Source: Labrys monachus
Lineage (GTDB): Bacteria; Pseudomonadota; Alphaproteobacteria; Rhizobiales; Labraceae
DNA: 64,000 bases
Reading direction: 5' to 3'
NCBI RefSeq assembly: GCF_030814655.1
Contig: NZ_JAUSVK010000001.1
Span: forward strand, 6,517,001 to 6,581,000
The notes under the pieces were generated by a model, which had not been told where the DNA came from, ran no database searches, and saw only the letters and a list, made by a program, of their open reading frames with translations. Every line of letters starts with the position of its first letter. Position 1 is the stretch's first letter. The translations under genes and the position numbers were made by a program. Shown here one piece after another: positions 1 through 8,676 of this stretch.

Positions 1-1
1 C

Positions 2-370
2 GCCACCGCGCCGGAGGCGGGCGTCACCGCGCCCTGCGACGGCTGGGTTGTCTTCGCCGGCACATTCCGCTCTTATGGGCGGCTCTTGATCATCAATGCG
101 GGTGGCGGGTACCATGTCGTGATGGCCGGCATGGACAAAATCAATGTCGGCCTTGGTCAGTTCGTCTTGACGGGCGAACCGGTTGCCGCCATGGGAGCTG
201 ACAAAATCGTGGGAAACGGGACGATCTCCGACGCCGATGTGGCGAAAGTGGCGCTGACGGGTGCTTCAAGCGCCGCCAAGCCCACCCTATATATCGAGTT
301 CAGGAAAGACGGCGTTTCCATAGATCCCACCCCCTGGTGGTCCAATCAAGGCGAGAAGGCACGCGGATGA
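2..370 (+). CDS. Murein hydrolase activator EnvC-like protein, LytM domain, C-terminal part
   Basis: Only the last 122 residues lie in the window; the start is upstream. They form a LytM/M23 fold, with GWVVFAGTFRSYGRLLIIN followed by a late LYIEFRKDG strand. In active LytM peptidases a metal-binding His-x-His precedes that strand; here it reads KPTLYIEF, so the zinc site is lost, as in EnvC-type factors that activate cell-wall amidases instead of cutting murein. The stop overlaps the start of the S41 protease gene (ATGA), so the two are translationally coupled. An envC-ctpA pair is common in Hyphomicrobiales. The family is secure; the exact partner amidase is unknown. Confidence 0.8.
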   Translation, partial: ATAPEAGVTAPCDGWVVFAGTFRSYGRLLIINAGGGYHVVMAGMDKINVGLGQFVLTGEPVAAMGADKIVGNGTISDADVAKVALTGASSAAKPTLYIEFRKDGVSIDPTPWWSNQGEKARG

Positions 371-1692
371 TTCGCAAGCTTCCCATTCTATTCTGCGGTG
401 TCGCACTCGGCGCTGTCGTGACAATCGCGGCGACGCAGCCGCTTGCCCTGATGGGCGGCGCCAATGCTGCCGTCACGGACACCTACAAGCAGCTCAACCT
501 CTTCGGCGACGTCTTCGAGCGGGTGCGGACCGACTATGTCGAGCAGCCCGACGACTCCAAGCTGATCGAAGCCGCCATCAACGGCATGCTCTCCTCGCTG
601 GACCCGCATTCCAGCTACATGGATGCCAAGAGCTTCCAGGACATGCAGGTTCAGACGAAGGGCGAATTCGGCGGCCTCGGCATCGAGGTGACGATGGAGG
701 ACAATGTCCTCAAGGTCGTCTCGCCGATCGACGATTCGCCGGCGTCCAAGGCGGGCGTCCTGGCCGGTGACGTCATCACCGCCCTGGACGGCGAAGCGAT
801 CCAGGGCATGACGCTGCAGCAGGCGGTCGACAAGATGCGCGGCGCGGTCAACAGCCCGATCACCCTCAAGATCCAGCGCGGCAAGGACAAGCCGTTCGAC
901 GTCAAGATCGTGCGCGACGTCATCAAGGTCAAATCGGTCCGTTCGAAGAAGATCGGCGACGATATCGGCTATATCCGCATCACCCAGTTCACCGAGCAGA
1001 CCTTCGACGGCCTGAAGAAGAGCCTGGACAGCCTCAGCAAGGATATCGGCCAGGACAAGATCAAGGGCTATGTCGTCGACCTGCGCAACAATCCCGGCGG
1101 CCTGCTCGACCAGGCGATCGAAGTCTCGGATGCGTTCCTCGAGCGCGGCGAGATCGTGTCGACGCGCGGGCGCAGCCCGGACGACATCCAGCGCTTCACC
1201 GCCCGGGCCGGCGACCTGACCAACGGCAAGCCGGTGATCGTGCTGGTGAACGGCGGTTCGGCTTCGGCGTCCGAGATCGTCGCCGGCGCCCTGCAGGATC
1301 ACAAGCGCGCCACCATCCTGGGCACGCGCTCCTTCGGCAAGGGGTCGGTGCAGACCATCATCCCGCTGCAGGGCAACGGCGCCCTGCGGCTGACCACGGC
1401 GCGCTACTACACCCCGTCGGGCCGCTCGATCCAGGCCAAGGGCATCGAGCCCGAGATCGTGGTGCAGGAGAATGTGCCGGCCGATCTGCAGGGCAAGGAC
1501 CAGACCAAGGGCGAAGCCGGCCTCAAGGGCCATCTGGAAAGCTCGGACAAGGCGGAGGAGGGCGGTTCGTCGGCCTATGTCCCGGCCGAGGAGAAGGACG
1601 ACACCCAGCTCAATGCCGCGATCGCGCTGCTGCGCGGGACGCAGAAGAGCGCCTTCTTCCCGCCCAATCCGAAGATGGCCATCCCGAACTGA
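367..1692 (+). CDS. ctpA: S41 family carboxy-terminal processing protease (CtpA type)
   Basis: The protein has 441 residues and begins at the ATG that overlaps the upstream stop codon. An N-terminal signal or anchor ends near GGANAA (about residue 35). A PDZ domain (GGLGIEVTMEDN) spans roughly 90-175 and the S41 protease core follows. The catalytic serine lies in GGSASASEI (about Ser300) and the lysine in SFGKGSVQT (Lys325), the 25-residue spacing seen in this family. It should act in the periplasm, trimming C termini of envelope proteins and probably regulating murein hydrolases, which fits its coupling to the EnvC-like gene. A low-complexity charged stretch (about 385-415) precedes the C terminus. 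Confidence 0.9.
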   Translation: MIRKLPILFCGVALGAVVTIAATQPLALMGGANAAVTDTYKQLNLFGDVFERVRTDYVEQPDDSKLIEAAINGMLSSLDPHSSYMDAKSFQDMQVQTKGEFGGLGIEVTMEDNVLKVVSPIDDSPASKAGVLAGDVITALDGEAIQGMTLQQAVDKMRGAVNSPITLKIQRGKDKPFDVKIVRDVIKVKSVRSKKIGDDIGYIRITQFTEQTFDGLKKSLDSLSKDIGQDKIKGYVVDLRNNPGGLLDQAIEVSDAFLERGEIVSTRGRSPDDIQRFTARAGDLTNGKPVIVLVNGGSASASEIVAGALQDHKRATILGTRSFGKGSVQTIIPLQGNGALRLTTARYYTPSGRSIQAKGIEPEIVVQENVPADLQGKDQTKGEAGLKGHLESSDKAEEGGSSAYVPAEEKDDTQLNAAIALLRGTQKSAFFPPNPKMAIPN

Positions 1693-1718
1693 CGGGACCG
1701 CCCATCTCCTCGTGCTTG

Positions 1719-1743
1719 CAACGCCGGGCTCGTCCCGGCGTTG
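1719..1743 (+). terminator. Candidate rho-independent terminator after ctpA
   Basis: A perfect 10-bp inverted repeat (CAACGCCGGG / CCCGGCGTTG) with a 5-base loop lies 27 bases past the ctpA stop codon. It is followed by CCGTTTGAG, so the T run is short. It separates the envC-ctpA operon from the homocysteine methyltransferase gene. Confidence 0.55.
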
Positions 1744-1817
1744 CCGTTTGAGATTCCCGCTTGAATCGCGACCGCAACGGTCTATTTGGAAGCACGTCTT
1801 CCCGTGAAGGATCTCCC

Positions 1818-2813
1818 ATGCGCCTGACAGATCTCCTGGCCCAGAAGCCCGTGCTGCTCGCCGACGGTGCGACCGGAACCAATCTGTTCGAGATGGGGCT
1901 GATGTCCGGTGACCCGCCGGAGATCTGGAACATCGAGCATCCCGACCGCATCCTCGCGCTGCACCAGTCCTTCGTCGATGCCGGGGCCGACATCATCCTC
2001 ACCAATTCCTTCGGCGACAACCGCAGGCGCCTGGCGCTGCACAAGCTCGACGGCCGGGTGAAGGAACTCAACGCCATCGCCGCCCGCAATGCCCGCAAGG
2101 TGGCGGACGGCGCCGGCCGGCCGGTGGTGGTGGCCGGTTCCGTCGGCCCGACGGGCGATCTCTTCGTCCCGCTCGGCCCGTTGACGGAGGAGGACGCCGT
2201 CGAGATCTTTGCCGAGCAGATCGAAGGGCTGAAGGAAGGCGGAGCCGACGTCATCTGGATCGAGACGATGTCGGCGGCCGAGGAGATGCGCGCGGCCGCC
2301 AAGGCGGCGGTGAAGGTCGGCATGCCCTATACGGTGACGGCGAGCTTCGACACGGCGGGCAAGACCATGATGGGCATTCCGCCCGCCTCCATGCCGGGCG
2401 TCGCCGCGGACATCGATCCTCGTCCGGTGGCGGTCGGCGCCAATTGCGGCGTCGGCGCATCGGATCTGCTGGTCTCGATCCTGTCGATGACCGAGGCGGA
2501 TCCCGATGCCGTCATCATCGCCAAGGCCAATGCGGGCATTCCGCAGTTCCACGGCGACCATATCCATTATTCCGGCACGCCCGAGCTGATGGCCGAATAT
2601 GCGCGCCTGGCCGTCGACGCCGGCGCCCGCATCATCGGCGGCTGCTGCGGCACCTCGCCCGCCCATCTCGCCGCCATGCGGCAGGCCATCGACAGCCATC
2701 AGCGCGCCGAGCGCCCGGACACCGCCAAGGTGGTCGCCGAGATCGGGCCGCTGGTCGCCCCGCCCAAGGCGGCGAGCAGCGAAGACCCGGCGCGCCGCCG
2801 CCGCCGGCACTGA
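1818..2813 (+). CDS. bmt: Homocysteine S-methyltransferase family protein (betaine-homocysteine type)
   Basis: The protein has 331 residues. The chosen ATG has GAAGGA upstream and starts directly before the family's first strand (VLLADGATGTNLFEMG). The TIM barrel carries the two zinc-ligand regions: GANCG mid-chain and IIGGCCGTSPAHL near the C terminus, whose paired cysteines bind the zinc that activates homocysteine. The reaction is methyl transfer to homocysteine, making methionine in the cytosol. Length and NSFGDNRRRL resemble rhizobial betaine-homocysteine methyltransferases, but the methyl donor is not proven by sequence. A longer in-frame start at 1761 would overlap the terminator's far side and lacks family support. 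Confidence 0.8.
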   Translation: MRLTDLLAQKPVLLADGATGTNLFEMGLMSGDPPEIWNIEHPDRILALHQSFVDAGADIILTNSFGDNRRRLALHKLDGRVKELNAIAARNARKVADGAGRPVVVAGSVGPTGDLFVPLGPLTEEDAVEIFAEQIEGLKEGGADVIWIETMSAAEEMRAAAKAAVKVGMPYTVTASFDTAGKTMMGIPPASMPGVAADIDPRPVAVGANCGVGASDLLVSILSMTEADPDAVIIAKANAGIPQFHGDHIHYSGTPELMAEYARLAVDAGARIIGGCCGTSPAHLAAMRQAIDSHQRAERPDTAKVVAEIGPLVAPPKAASSEDPARRRRRH

Positions 2814-2883
2814 CGGACGGGCGTCTTTTCTCCGAGCTGCCGGGCTTGCCGGCGTCTCCGAACCGACATCGCGCCAGCTTCGT

Positions 2884-3259
2884 TTACGCGGGCGTGATGT
2901 CGGTCTGCGCGAAATCGTTGCCCTTGCACAATAGCGGAGCGTTGAAATGGCGCGCCGCGGCATAGGACGGGCAGTCTCCCATGTTCAGGGCTGCCGGATG
3001 CCTGCCCTTGCCGTAACGCTCGCGCGCGAGGACCGCATGCCGTCGAAGAAGGCCTTGTCGGGACGCTCACCTGTATCCGGTGCTGCATCGATCTGGCTGT
3101 GAATGACGGCGGCCTCGTTTCCAACGGCAGAACCCTGCGATCCCTAGCCAACATTTCGCGGCAGGCGATCCGTACGGCTTCGGTAATGGAAATGCCGCGG
3201 ACGGCCGCCAGCTCGCGGGCTGCAGCATCGGCGGCCGGGTCGGTGATGTGAAGAGTCAT
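2884..3259 (-). pseudogene. Decayed vapBC toxin-antitoxin pair
   Basis: Reading leftwards from 3259, the first 40 residues (MTLHITDPAADAAARELAAV onward to REMLARD) are a VapB antitoxin of the Rv0623/PSK-operon type. Near 3118 the frame shifts; the antitoxin tail ([20 protein letters not shown]) continues in another frame. Directly after it, in a third frame, comes the last ~45 residues of a PIN-domain VapC toxin ([20 protein letters not shown], then [17 protein letters not shown] and a stop at 2884). The toxin's N-terminal two-thirds, with its catalytic acids, is absent. So one frameshift plus one internal deletion destroyed the pair. It occupies the site downstream of lysA. Confidence 0.75.
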
Positions 3260-3278
3260 GGCACGTCTCTCGACAGAA

Positions 3279-3308
3279 AATGTACATGACGTGGTCTTGA
3301 ATGTACAT
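3279..3308. promoter_or_regulatory. Paired operator AATGTACAT of the vapBC remnant
   Basis: Two identical 9-mers AATGTACAT, each containing the palindrome TGTACA, begin 21 bp apart (3279 and 3300), just upstream of the decayed vapB start. A spacing of two helical turns suits a dimeric antitoxin binding on one DNA face. The site looks intact although the genes are broken. Confidence 0.5.
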
Positions 3309-3352
3309 CGGCACCATGAAGAAGTCTGGAATGCGCCTGGGCTGAATCGGCT

Positions 3353-4621
3353 TCACACGAGCCAGTCGGGGATGATGTCCAGCCCCAGCATCTCGTCATA
3401 GGTCGGACGCTTGCGGATGACGGCGAACTTGTCTCCGTCGACCAGCACTTCCGGGACGAGCGGGCGGGTGTTGTAGGTGCCGGCCTGCACCGCGCCATAG
3501 GCGCCCGCCGACATCACGGCGACGAGATCGCCCGAGGCGACCAGGGGAATGGCGCGATCCAGCGCGAGATAGTCGCCCGTCTCGCAGACGGGACCGACGA
3601 CGTCGGCGGTGATCATGGCGCCGCCGGCCTGGCGCTCCCTCACCGGCCAGATCGCATGATAGGCGTCATAGAGCGTCGGCCGGATGAGGTCGTTCATGGC
3701 GGCGTCGACGATGACGAAGGTCTTGCCCTCGCCCTGCTTCACATAGACGACTTCGGAGACGAGGATGCCGGCATTGCCGGCGATGAGCCGCCCCGGCTCG
3801 AAGACGAGGGTGGCGTCGAGGTCGCGCGCATAGCGCTTGACCACGGCGGCATAGTCGTCGGGATGGGGCGGAGGCTCGTTGTCGTCGCGATAGGGGATGC
3901 CGAGGCCGCCGCCGAAATCGATATGGTCGATGGTATGGCCGTCGGCGCGCAGAAGCCGCACCAGCCCGACCAGCCGCTCGATCGAGGCATCATAGGGTTC
4001 CAGCGCCGTGATCTGGCTGCCGATATGCATGTCGACGCCGGTGACCCGGATGCCCGGCAGCCTGGCGGCGCGGGCATAGAGCTCGCGCGCCTCGGCGATG
4101 GGAATGCCGAACTTGTTCTCCGACTTGCCGGTCGCGATCTTGCGGTGCGTCTTGGCGTCGACATCGGGGTTGATGCGCAGCGAGATGCGCGCAATGCGGC
4201 CTTTGGCGCTGGCGATGCGGGAGAGCAGCTCCAGCTCCGGCTCGGATTCGACATTGAAGCAGAGGATGTCCTCGTCGAGCGCATAGGCGAGCTCGCGCGC
4301 CAGCTTGCCGACGCCGGAGAACATGATCCTGTCGGCGGGCACGCCGGCGGCGCGGGCGCGCCGCAGCTCGCCTTCCGACACCACGTCCATGCCGGCGCCG
4401 AGTTCGGCGAGTACGCGCAGCACGGCCAGGTTGGAATTGGCCTTCATCGCATAGCACACGAGCGAGGACACGTCGGCGAAGGCGCCGGCGAAGACCTTGA
4501 AATGGCGGCGCAGGGTGGCGGCGGAATAGCAGTAGAACGGCGTTCCCACGTCGGCGGCGATCGCCGGCAGCGGCACGTCCTCGGCGTGCAGCACGCCGTC
4601 GCGATAGGTGAAATGGTGCAT
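3353..4621 (-). CDS. lysA: Diaminopimelate decarboxylase
   Basis: The protein has 422 residues, standard for LysA. It decarboxylates meso-diaminopimelate to L-lysine using pyridoxal phosphate. The PLP lysine is Lys60 in CYAMKANSN; the phosphate-binding glycine run (HIDFGGGLGIPY) is mid-barrel, FEPGRLIAGNAG follows, and the second active-site segment VCETGDYLA supplies the cysteine from the partner subunit. It lies 7 bases after the LptM-like gene on the same strand, in the argH-lptM-lysA order common in Alphaproteobacteria, so it is likely the last gene of that operon. Confidence 0.97.
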   Translation of the reverse strand: MHHFTYRDGVLHAEDVPLPAIAADVGTPFYCYSAATLRRHFKVFAGAFADVSSLVCYAMKANSNLAVLRVLAELGAGMDVVSEGELRRARAAGVPADRIMFSGVGKLARELAYALDEDILCFNVESEPELELLSRIASAKGRIARISLRINPDVDAKTHRKIATGKSENKFGIPIAEARELYARAARLPGIRVTGVDMHIGSQITALEPYDASIERLVGLVRLLRADGHTIDHIDFGGGLGIPYRDDNEPPPHPDDYAAVVKRYARDLDATLVFEPGRLIAGNAGILVSEVVYVKQGEGKTFVIVDAAMNDLIRPTLYDAYHAIWPVRERQAGGAMITADVVGPVCETGDYLALDRAIPLVASGDLVAVMSAGAYGAVQAGTYNTRPLVPEVLVDGDKFAVIRKRPTYDEMLGLDIIPDWLV

Positions 4622-4628
4622 TTTTGGA

Positions 4629-4829
4629 TCAGTTCAGCAGGAAATCCATCGGAAGGGCCTTATGCTCCTTGACGAAGCCGGGGTCCTTCTTTTTGCCCGT
4701 CCCCTCGCCCTTCTCGGGGACATTCTGCTCCGGCGGCGGCTCGAGCTTGCCGCGGCGGCCGCAGCCGGCAAGGGCGAGGCTGGATATCAGCGCCAGAGCG
4801 AGTGCGACACGGAACGCGGGGCCTAGCAT
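4629..4829 (-). CDS. lptM: Small lipoprotein, LptM (YifL)-like
   Basis: The product is a 66-residue lipoprotein precursor. The start (ATG at 4829) follows AGGAG. A hydrophobic signal leads to the lipobox LALAGC, followed by GRRGKLEPPP, the short Cys-Gly-x-x-Gly-x-Leu pattern of LptM. The rest is charged and proline-rich (EKGEGTGKKKDPG). In E. coli LptM helps mature the outer-membrane lipopolysaccharide translocon LptD. Its place between argH and lysA is conserved in many Alphaproteobacteria. The function is inferred from the N-terminal pattern and position. Confidence 0.8.
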   Translation of the reverse strand: MLGPAFRVALALALISSLALAGCGRRGKLEPPPEQNVPEKGEGTGKKKDPGFVKEHKALPMDFLLN

Positions 4830-4919
4830 GGACAACTCCTGATCATGAGGCTGTGTAGCATGGATTCGATCGAAATGCCGGTGTCCCGGCCGGCATTTTG
4901 CCGCGCCGGGGGCCACCGC

Positions 4920-6305
4920 TCACGAACGCAGCGCCTTCAGCCAGCGCTCCGCCTGGGCCTTGACGTTGTCCGGCGCCGTGCCGCCATAGGAGGTGCGGCT
5001 GCGCACCGAGTTCTCGACGCCCAGCACCGCGTAGACGCCCTCGTGGATGCGAGGCTCGACCTCGCGCATCTCGGCGAGCGTGAGGCTCTCGAGCGGCGCG
5101 TCGCCCTTCGCCGAGGCCATGCCGACCAGCCTGCCGGTGGCGTGATGGGCCTCGCGGAACGGCAGGCCGAGCTCGCGCACCAGCCAGTCGGCGAGGTCGG
5201 TCGCGGTCGCATAGCCGGCGCCGGCGGCTGTCTTCATGCGCGCGGTGTCGGGGCGCAGATCGCGCACCATGCCGGCCATGGCGGCGGTGGCGAGCGACAG
5301 CGTCTGCAGCGCGTCGAAGGCCTGCTCCTTGTCCTCCTGCATGTCCTTGGCATAGGCCAGCGGCAAGCCCTTCATCACCACGAGCAGCGCGACGAGCGCG
5401 CCGATGACGCGGCCGGCCTTGGCGCGCACCAGCTCGGCCGCGTCGGGATTGCGCTTCTGCGGCATGATCGAAGAGCCGGTGGTGAACTTGTCGGACAGGG
5501 CGACGAAGGCGAATTGCGGCGTCGTCCAGATCACGATCTCCTCGGCGAAGCGCGACAGATGCATGGCGCCGATCGCAGCCGCCGCGAGCGCCTCGAGCAC
5601 GAAGTCGCGGTCCGACACCGAATCGATGGAGTTGGCCGTCGGGCGGTCGAAGCCGAGGGCGGCGGCGGTGGCGCGCCGATCGATCGGGAAGGAGGTGCCG
5701 GCGAGGGCGGCCGCGCCCAGCGGGCTCTCGTTGAGCCGCCGGCGGGCGTCGGCGAAACGCCCCCTGTCGCGGCCGAGCATCTCCACATAAGCGAGGAGGT
5801 GGTGGCCGAAGGTGACCGGCTGGGCCGATTGCAGATGGGTGAAGCCGGGCATCACCGCATCGTGGAAGGCGAGCGCCTTCTCGGCGAGGGCGGTCATCAG
5901 ATCCGCGAGCTGGCCGTCGAGCTCGTCGATGGTGTCGCGCACCCACAGGCGGAAATCGGTGGCGACCTGGTCATTGCGCGAGCGCGCCGTATGCAGGCGG
6001 CCTGCGGCGGGCCCGGCGATGGCGGCCAGGCGCGACTCGACATTCATATGGATGTCTTCGAGCGCACGCGAAAAAGTGAACGTCCCGCCCTCGATTTCGC
6101 CGCGGACGGCCTCTAGACCATCGCTGATGGCCTTGGCATCCGCCGTTCCGACGATGCCTTGCGCTTCGAGCATGGAGAGATGGGCGAGCGATCCGCGAAT
6201 GTCCTGCGCCCACAGGCGCTTGTCAAAGTCGATCGAGGCGTTGATCTCTTCCATGAGCGCGTCGGGTCCTGACTGGAACCGGCCGCCCCACATTTTGTTG
6301 CTCAT
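4920..6305 (-). CDS. argH: Argininosuccinate lyase
   Basis: The protein has 461 residues and starts at [20 protein letters not shown], the canonical ArgH N terminus. It splits argininosuccinate into arginine and fumarate. The fumarase/aspartase superfamily signature [11 protein letters not shown] lies in the second half, and [12 protein letters not shown], the first conserved block, near residue 110. It appears to be the first gene of argH-lptM-lysA. Its start codon lies only 15 bases from the start of the divergent tlpA gene, so the two promoters must overlap coding sequence. Confidence 0.97.
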   Translation of the reverse strand: MSNKMWGGRFQSGPDALMEEINASIDFDKRLWAQDIRGSLAHLSMLEAQGIVGTADAKAISDGLEAVRGEIEGGTFTFSRALEDIHMNVESRLAAIAGPAAGRLHTARSRNDQVATDFRLWVRDTIDELDGQLADLMTALAEKALAFHDAVMPGFTHLQSAQPVTFGHHLLAYVEMLGRDRGRFADARRRLNESPLGAAALAGTSFPIDRRATAAALGFDRPTANSIDSVSDRDFVLEALAAAAIGAMHLSRFAEEIVIWTTPQFAFVALSDKFTTGSSIMPQKRNPDAAELVRAKAGRVIGALVALLVVMKGLPLAYAKDMQEDKEQAFDALQTLSLATAAMAGMVRDLRPDTARMKTAAGAGYATATDLADWLVRELGLPFREAHHATGRLVGMASAKGDAPLESLTLAEMREVEPRIHEGVYAVLGVENSVRSRTSYGGTAPDNVKAQAERWLKALRS

Positions 6306-6320
6306 CTGAACAGGCTCGCA

Positions 6321-7013
6321 ATGGACGAAAACACTCGGGACGAAACTCCCCGGGACGAAGCAACCGAGGCGCGGCCGCCGCGGAAATCGTCGGCACGCTG
6401 GATGATCGGCGCGGCGGTCGTGGCCGGCGTGGTGGCCGGCGTGGCGGCGATATACGGGACAAAGGACGGTTCCCGCAATCAGGAAAGCGCCGCCTGCCCG
6501 GGTTCGGCCGCGGTCGCCGCGAAAATGGACCCGCTCGCCAAGGGCCAGATCGCCGCGCTCAATGTCAGCGCCGCACCGCAGCCTCTGCCGCCGATCAGCT
6601 TTCAGCGGGCGGACGGCACCAGCATGTCGCTCGCCGATTTCAAGGGGCGCACGGTGCTCCTCAATCTGTGGGCGACGTGGTGCGTGCCCTGCCGGCGCGA
6701 GATGCCGGCGCTCAACAAGCTGGAGGGCGATCTCGGCGGCAAGGATTTCGAGGTCGTCGCCGTCAATATCGATACCCGCAATGCGGACAGGGTCGCCGCC
6801 TTCCTCGATGACAACAAGATCGACAGGCTCGCCCGTTACGCCGATCCCTCGACCGGCATCCTGCAGAGCCTGAAGGACGAAGGCCTCGGCCAGGGCCTGC
6901 CGACCTCGGTGGTGATCGACCGCCAGGGCTGCCGCCTCGCCGCAATGGCCGGGCCCGCCGAATGGGCGAGCGACGAGGCCAAGGCGGTGATCAAGGCGGC
7001 GACGGGACTTTAG
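6321..7013 (+). CDS. tlpA: TlpA family thioredoxin-like disulfide reductase
   Basis: The protein has 230 residues. A charged cytoplasmic tail ([20 protein letters not shown]) precedes one membrane anchor (about 28-45, [19 protein letters not shown]), and a periplasmic thioredoxin fold begins near residue 90. The redox motif is WCVPC, Cys121 and Cys124. The family reduces periplasmic disulfides, including those of cytochrome oxidase assembly proteins. A cis-proline precedes the last strands ([12 protein letters not shown]). No strong ribosome binding site precedes the ATG. It is divergent from argH, an order seen in other rhizobial genomes. Confidence 0.9.
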   Translation: MDENTRDETPRDEATEARPPRKSSARWMIGAAVVAGVVAGVAAIYGTKDGSRNQESAACPGSAAVAAKMDPLAKGQIAALNVSAAPQPLPPISFQRADGTSMSLADFKGRTVLLNLWATWCVPCRREMPALNKLEGDLGGKDFEVVAVNIDTRNADRVAAFLDDNKIDRLARYADPSTGILQSLKDEGLGQGLPTSVVIDRQGCRLAAMAGPAEWASDEAKAVIKAATGL

Positions 7014-7030
7014 TTGATCCTTCCAGGTCG

Positions 7031-7075
7031 CGCCGCCCCTCACCTCTATCCTCTCCCCGCAAGCGGGGAGAGGGG
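7031..7075 (+). repeat. Hairpin repeat A, left copy beside the DUF559 gene
   Basis: The element begins GCCGCCCCTCACCTCTAT and ends in a hairpin with 11-bp arms (CCTCTCCCCGC at 7050-7060, complement at 7063-7073) joined by AA. A near-perfect copy lies at 7571-7622 in the opposite orientation. Such hairpins are widespread intergenic repeats in rhizobial genomes. Confidence 0.8.
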
Positions 7076-7162
7076 ACTTCGATGTCGCGCCGGTCCTGAA
7101 AGGCCTCCATCTCGCAGCCTGGAGATTGAGGCTTCGGTGTTCGGCGATCGGAATACGGAAAA

Positions 7163-7525
7163 TCAACCTTCCTGTTCTTCCATAGCGGCGAGAATCAGCT
7201 CGAGCACGCCCTCGATACTCTCCCGGACGGCGGCATTTGATACTCGCAATACACGGTATCCATTCTGCTGCAGGTATTTCGTCCGCAGCAGATCATGTGC
7301 GACTTCGGAAGCCGTCGAATGCGTGGCCCCGTCGACTTCGACGATGAGCTTTCGCTCCCGGCAGACGAAGTCGACGAAATAGGGACCGATCGGAGATTGG
7401 CGGATGAATTTGTGCCCCGCCAGGGAGCGGTTTCTCAGGTGACGCCAGATGATTTTCTCGGCCGTCGGAGCGTCCCTGCGCAATCGCTGGGCACGTGCAT
7501 GTGTCGGAAGATCGACAGAACGCAT
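7163..7525 (-). CDS. DUF559 domain protein, Vsr-like endonuclease
   Basis: The protein has 120 residues. It matches DUF559, a small family related to the very-short-patch repair endonuclease Vsr. The N-terminal block [20 protein letters not shown] is followed by the PD-(D/E)xK-like core: [14 protein letters not shown] supplies the first acid and [11 protein letters not shown] the ExD pair, with [11 protein letters not shown] after it. It probably cuts or nicks DNA, but no member's substrate is known to me. It stands alone between two inverted copies of hairpin repeat A, downstream of rlmH and tlpA. Confidence 0.85.
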   Translation of the reverse strand: MRSVDLPTHARAQRLRRDAPTAEKIIWRHLRNRSLAGHKFIRQSPIGPYFVDFVCRERKLIVEVDGATHSTASEVAHDLLRTKYLQQNGYRVLRVSNAAVRESIEGVLELILAAMEEQEG

Positions 7526-7570
7526 CTATCCCTCCTTGCAGCGGTTCAGACATGACCGCGACGCTGGTGC

Positions 7571-7622
7571 CCCCCTCTCCCCGCCTTGCGGGGAGAGGAT
7601 AGAGGTGAGGGGCAGCGCCGCC
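7571..7622 (-). repeat. Hairpin repeat A, right copy, inverted
   Basis: Reading on the minus strand it repeats the left element almost base for base over about 30 positions (GCTGCCCCTCACCTCTAT, then the CCTCTCCCCGC arm). Its hairpin spans 7574-7598 with 11-bp arms and a 3-base loop. Together the copies form inverted flanks around the DUF559 gene; this one ends 22 bases from the rlmH stop. Confidence 0.8.
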
Positions 7623-7644
7623 ATCCACCATGGAATAGCTCCCG

Positions 7645-8124
7645 TCACACCCGGTGATAGGGATGCCCGGCGATGATGGTCGAGGCGCGGTAGAGCTGTT
7701 CGGCCAGGAGGATGCGCACGATCTGGTGCGGCCATGTCATCCGGCCGAAGGAGAGGGTCATCGCGGCCTTCGCCTTCACGGCCTCGCCATGGCCGTCGGC
7801 GCCGCCGATCAGGAAGGCGAGCGATGGCGTGCCGGCGTCGCGCCAGCCTGCGATCTTCGCGGCGAAGGCCTCGCTGCCGGGAAGGGCGCCGTTCTCGTCG
7901 AGGGCGGCGACCAGCGCCTCGCCGGCGGCGGCGAGCAGTTTTTCAGCCTCTTCCGCCTTGCGGTCCTCGGCGCGCCGCGCCCGGCTCTCGTCGATTTCGA
8001 CGATGTCGAGCGGGCCGAGCGCCAGGCTGCGCCCGCCGGCGTTCAGCCTCTCGACATAGCGGGCCACGAGATCGCGCTCCGGCCCGGCCTTGAGCCGGCC
8101 GACGGCGCAGATCGAAAGCCGCAC
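7645..8124 (-). CDS. rlmH: 23S rRNA (pseudouridine1915-N3)-methyltransferase
   Basis: The protein has 159 residues, the usual length of this SPOUT-class enzyme. It methylates pseudouridine 1915 in helix 69 of 23S rRNA in assembled ribosomes. The SAM-binding knot is visible: FLIGGADGHG, then the C-terminal run LSFGRMTWPHQIVRILLAEQ and YRASTIIAGHPYHRV, the family's closing motif. It lies 6 bases after rsfS on the same strand in the conserved nadD-rsfS-rlmH order. Confidence 0.97.
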   Translation of the reverse strand: MRLSICAVGRLKAGPERDLVARYVERLNAGGRSLALGPLDIVEIDESRARRAEDRKAEEAEKLLAAAGEALVAALDENGALPGSEAFAAKIAGWRDAGTPSLAFLIGGADGHGEAVKAKAAMTLSFGRMTWPHQIVRILLAEQLYRASTIIAGHPYHRV

Positions 8125-8130
8125 CGGACG

Positions 8131-8535
8131 TCAGCTCGACCGGATCTCGTTCGGCCGGGCGGACGACCACATCTTTTCGAGATTGTAGAAGGCACGGACC
8201 TCGGGCCGGAAGATGTGCACGATCACGTCGCCCGCGTCGATCAGCACCCAGTCGCAGACCGGGACACCCTCGATGCGGATATTGTGAACGCCGGCTGCCT
8301 TGAGATCTTTCACCGCGCGATCCGCGATCGCATCAACATGCCTGGCAACCCGGCCGGTCGCGATGATCATCGCATCGGCGATGGCGCTCTTGCCGCGCAG
8401 GTCGATTTCCACAATCTCCTCGGCCTTCATGTCGTCCAGGCTTTTGAGGAGCAGGCGGACCGTGTCTTCGGCGTCCGGGCGGGAGGCTCGGGACACGGGA
8501 TGAAGCGGAATGACATCCGCTTCGCGTCTCACCAT
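8131..8535 (-). CDS. rsfS: Ribosomal silencing factor RsfS
   Basis: The protein has 134 residues from the chosen ATG at 8535. RsfS binds ribosomal protein uL14 and blocks subunit joining when nutrients fall. The core LLLKSLDDMKAEEIVEIDLR, then ADAMIIATGRVARHVDAIAD and DWVLIDAGDVIVHIF, is the DUF143 signature. A TTG at 8631 would add 32 residues, but that codon lies inside a good promoter -35 box, so the ATG is preferred. It sits between nadD and rlmH. Confidence 0.9.
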   Translation of the reverse strand: MVRREADVIPLHPVSRASRPDAEDTVRLLLKSLDDMKAEEIVEIDLRGKSAIADAMIIATGRVARHVDAIADRAVKDLKAAGVHNIRIEGVPVCDWVLIDAGDVIVHIFRPEVRAFYNLEKMWSSARPNEIRSS

Positions 8536-8603
8536 CGTGGTCAGGGGCAAACCCTCATGCTTATCGATATCCGCGGACCTCCGCGAATTCCATTTGCGCT
8601 TTA

Positions 8604-8631
8604 ATATTAGCAAGTAATGGCGTCGTTTCAA
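8604..8631 (-). promoter_or_regulatory. Candidate sigma-70 promoter for rsfS-rlmH
   Basis: On the minus strand TTGAAA (8631-8626) and TAATAT (8609-8604) are separated by 16 bases, in an AT-rich patch between nadD and rsfS. It would start transcription about 60 bases before the rsfS ATG, giving rsfS-rlmH its own promoter apart from nadD. Confidence 0.4.
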
Positions 8632-8676
8632 TGACGTCGACGCCCGTAAGGGGCCCCGGGAGGCCCGCAGAGCAGC

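Noticed and set aside
388-1533. 381-residue frame antisense to ctpA
   Set aside because: It mirrors a secure gene in high-GC DNA; its protein is a run of A, D, R and L without any recognisable motif.
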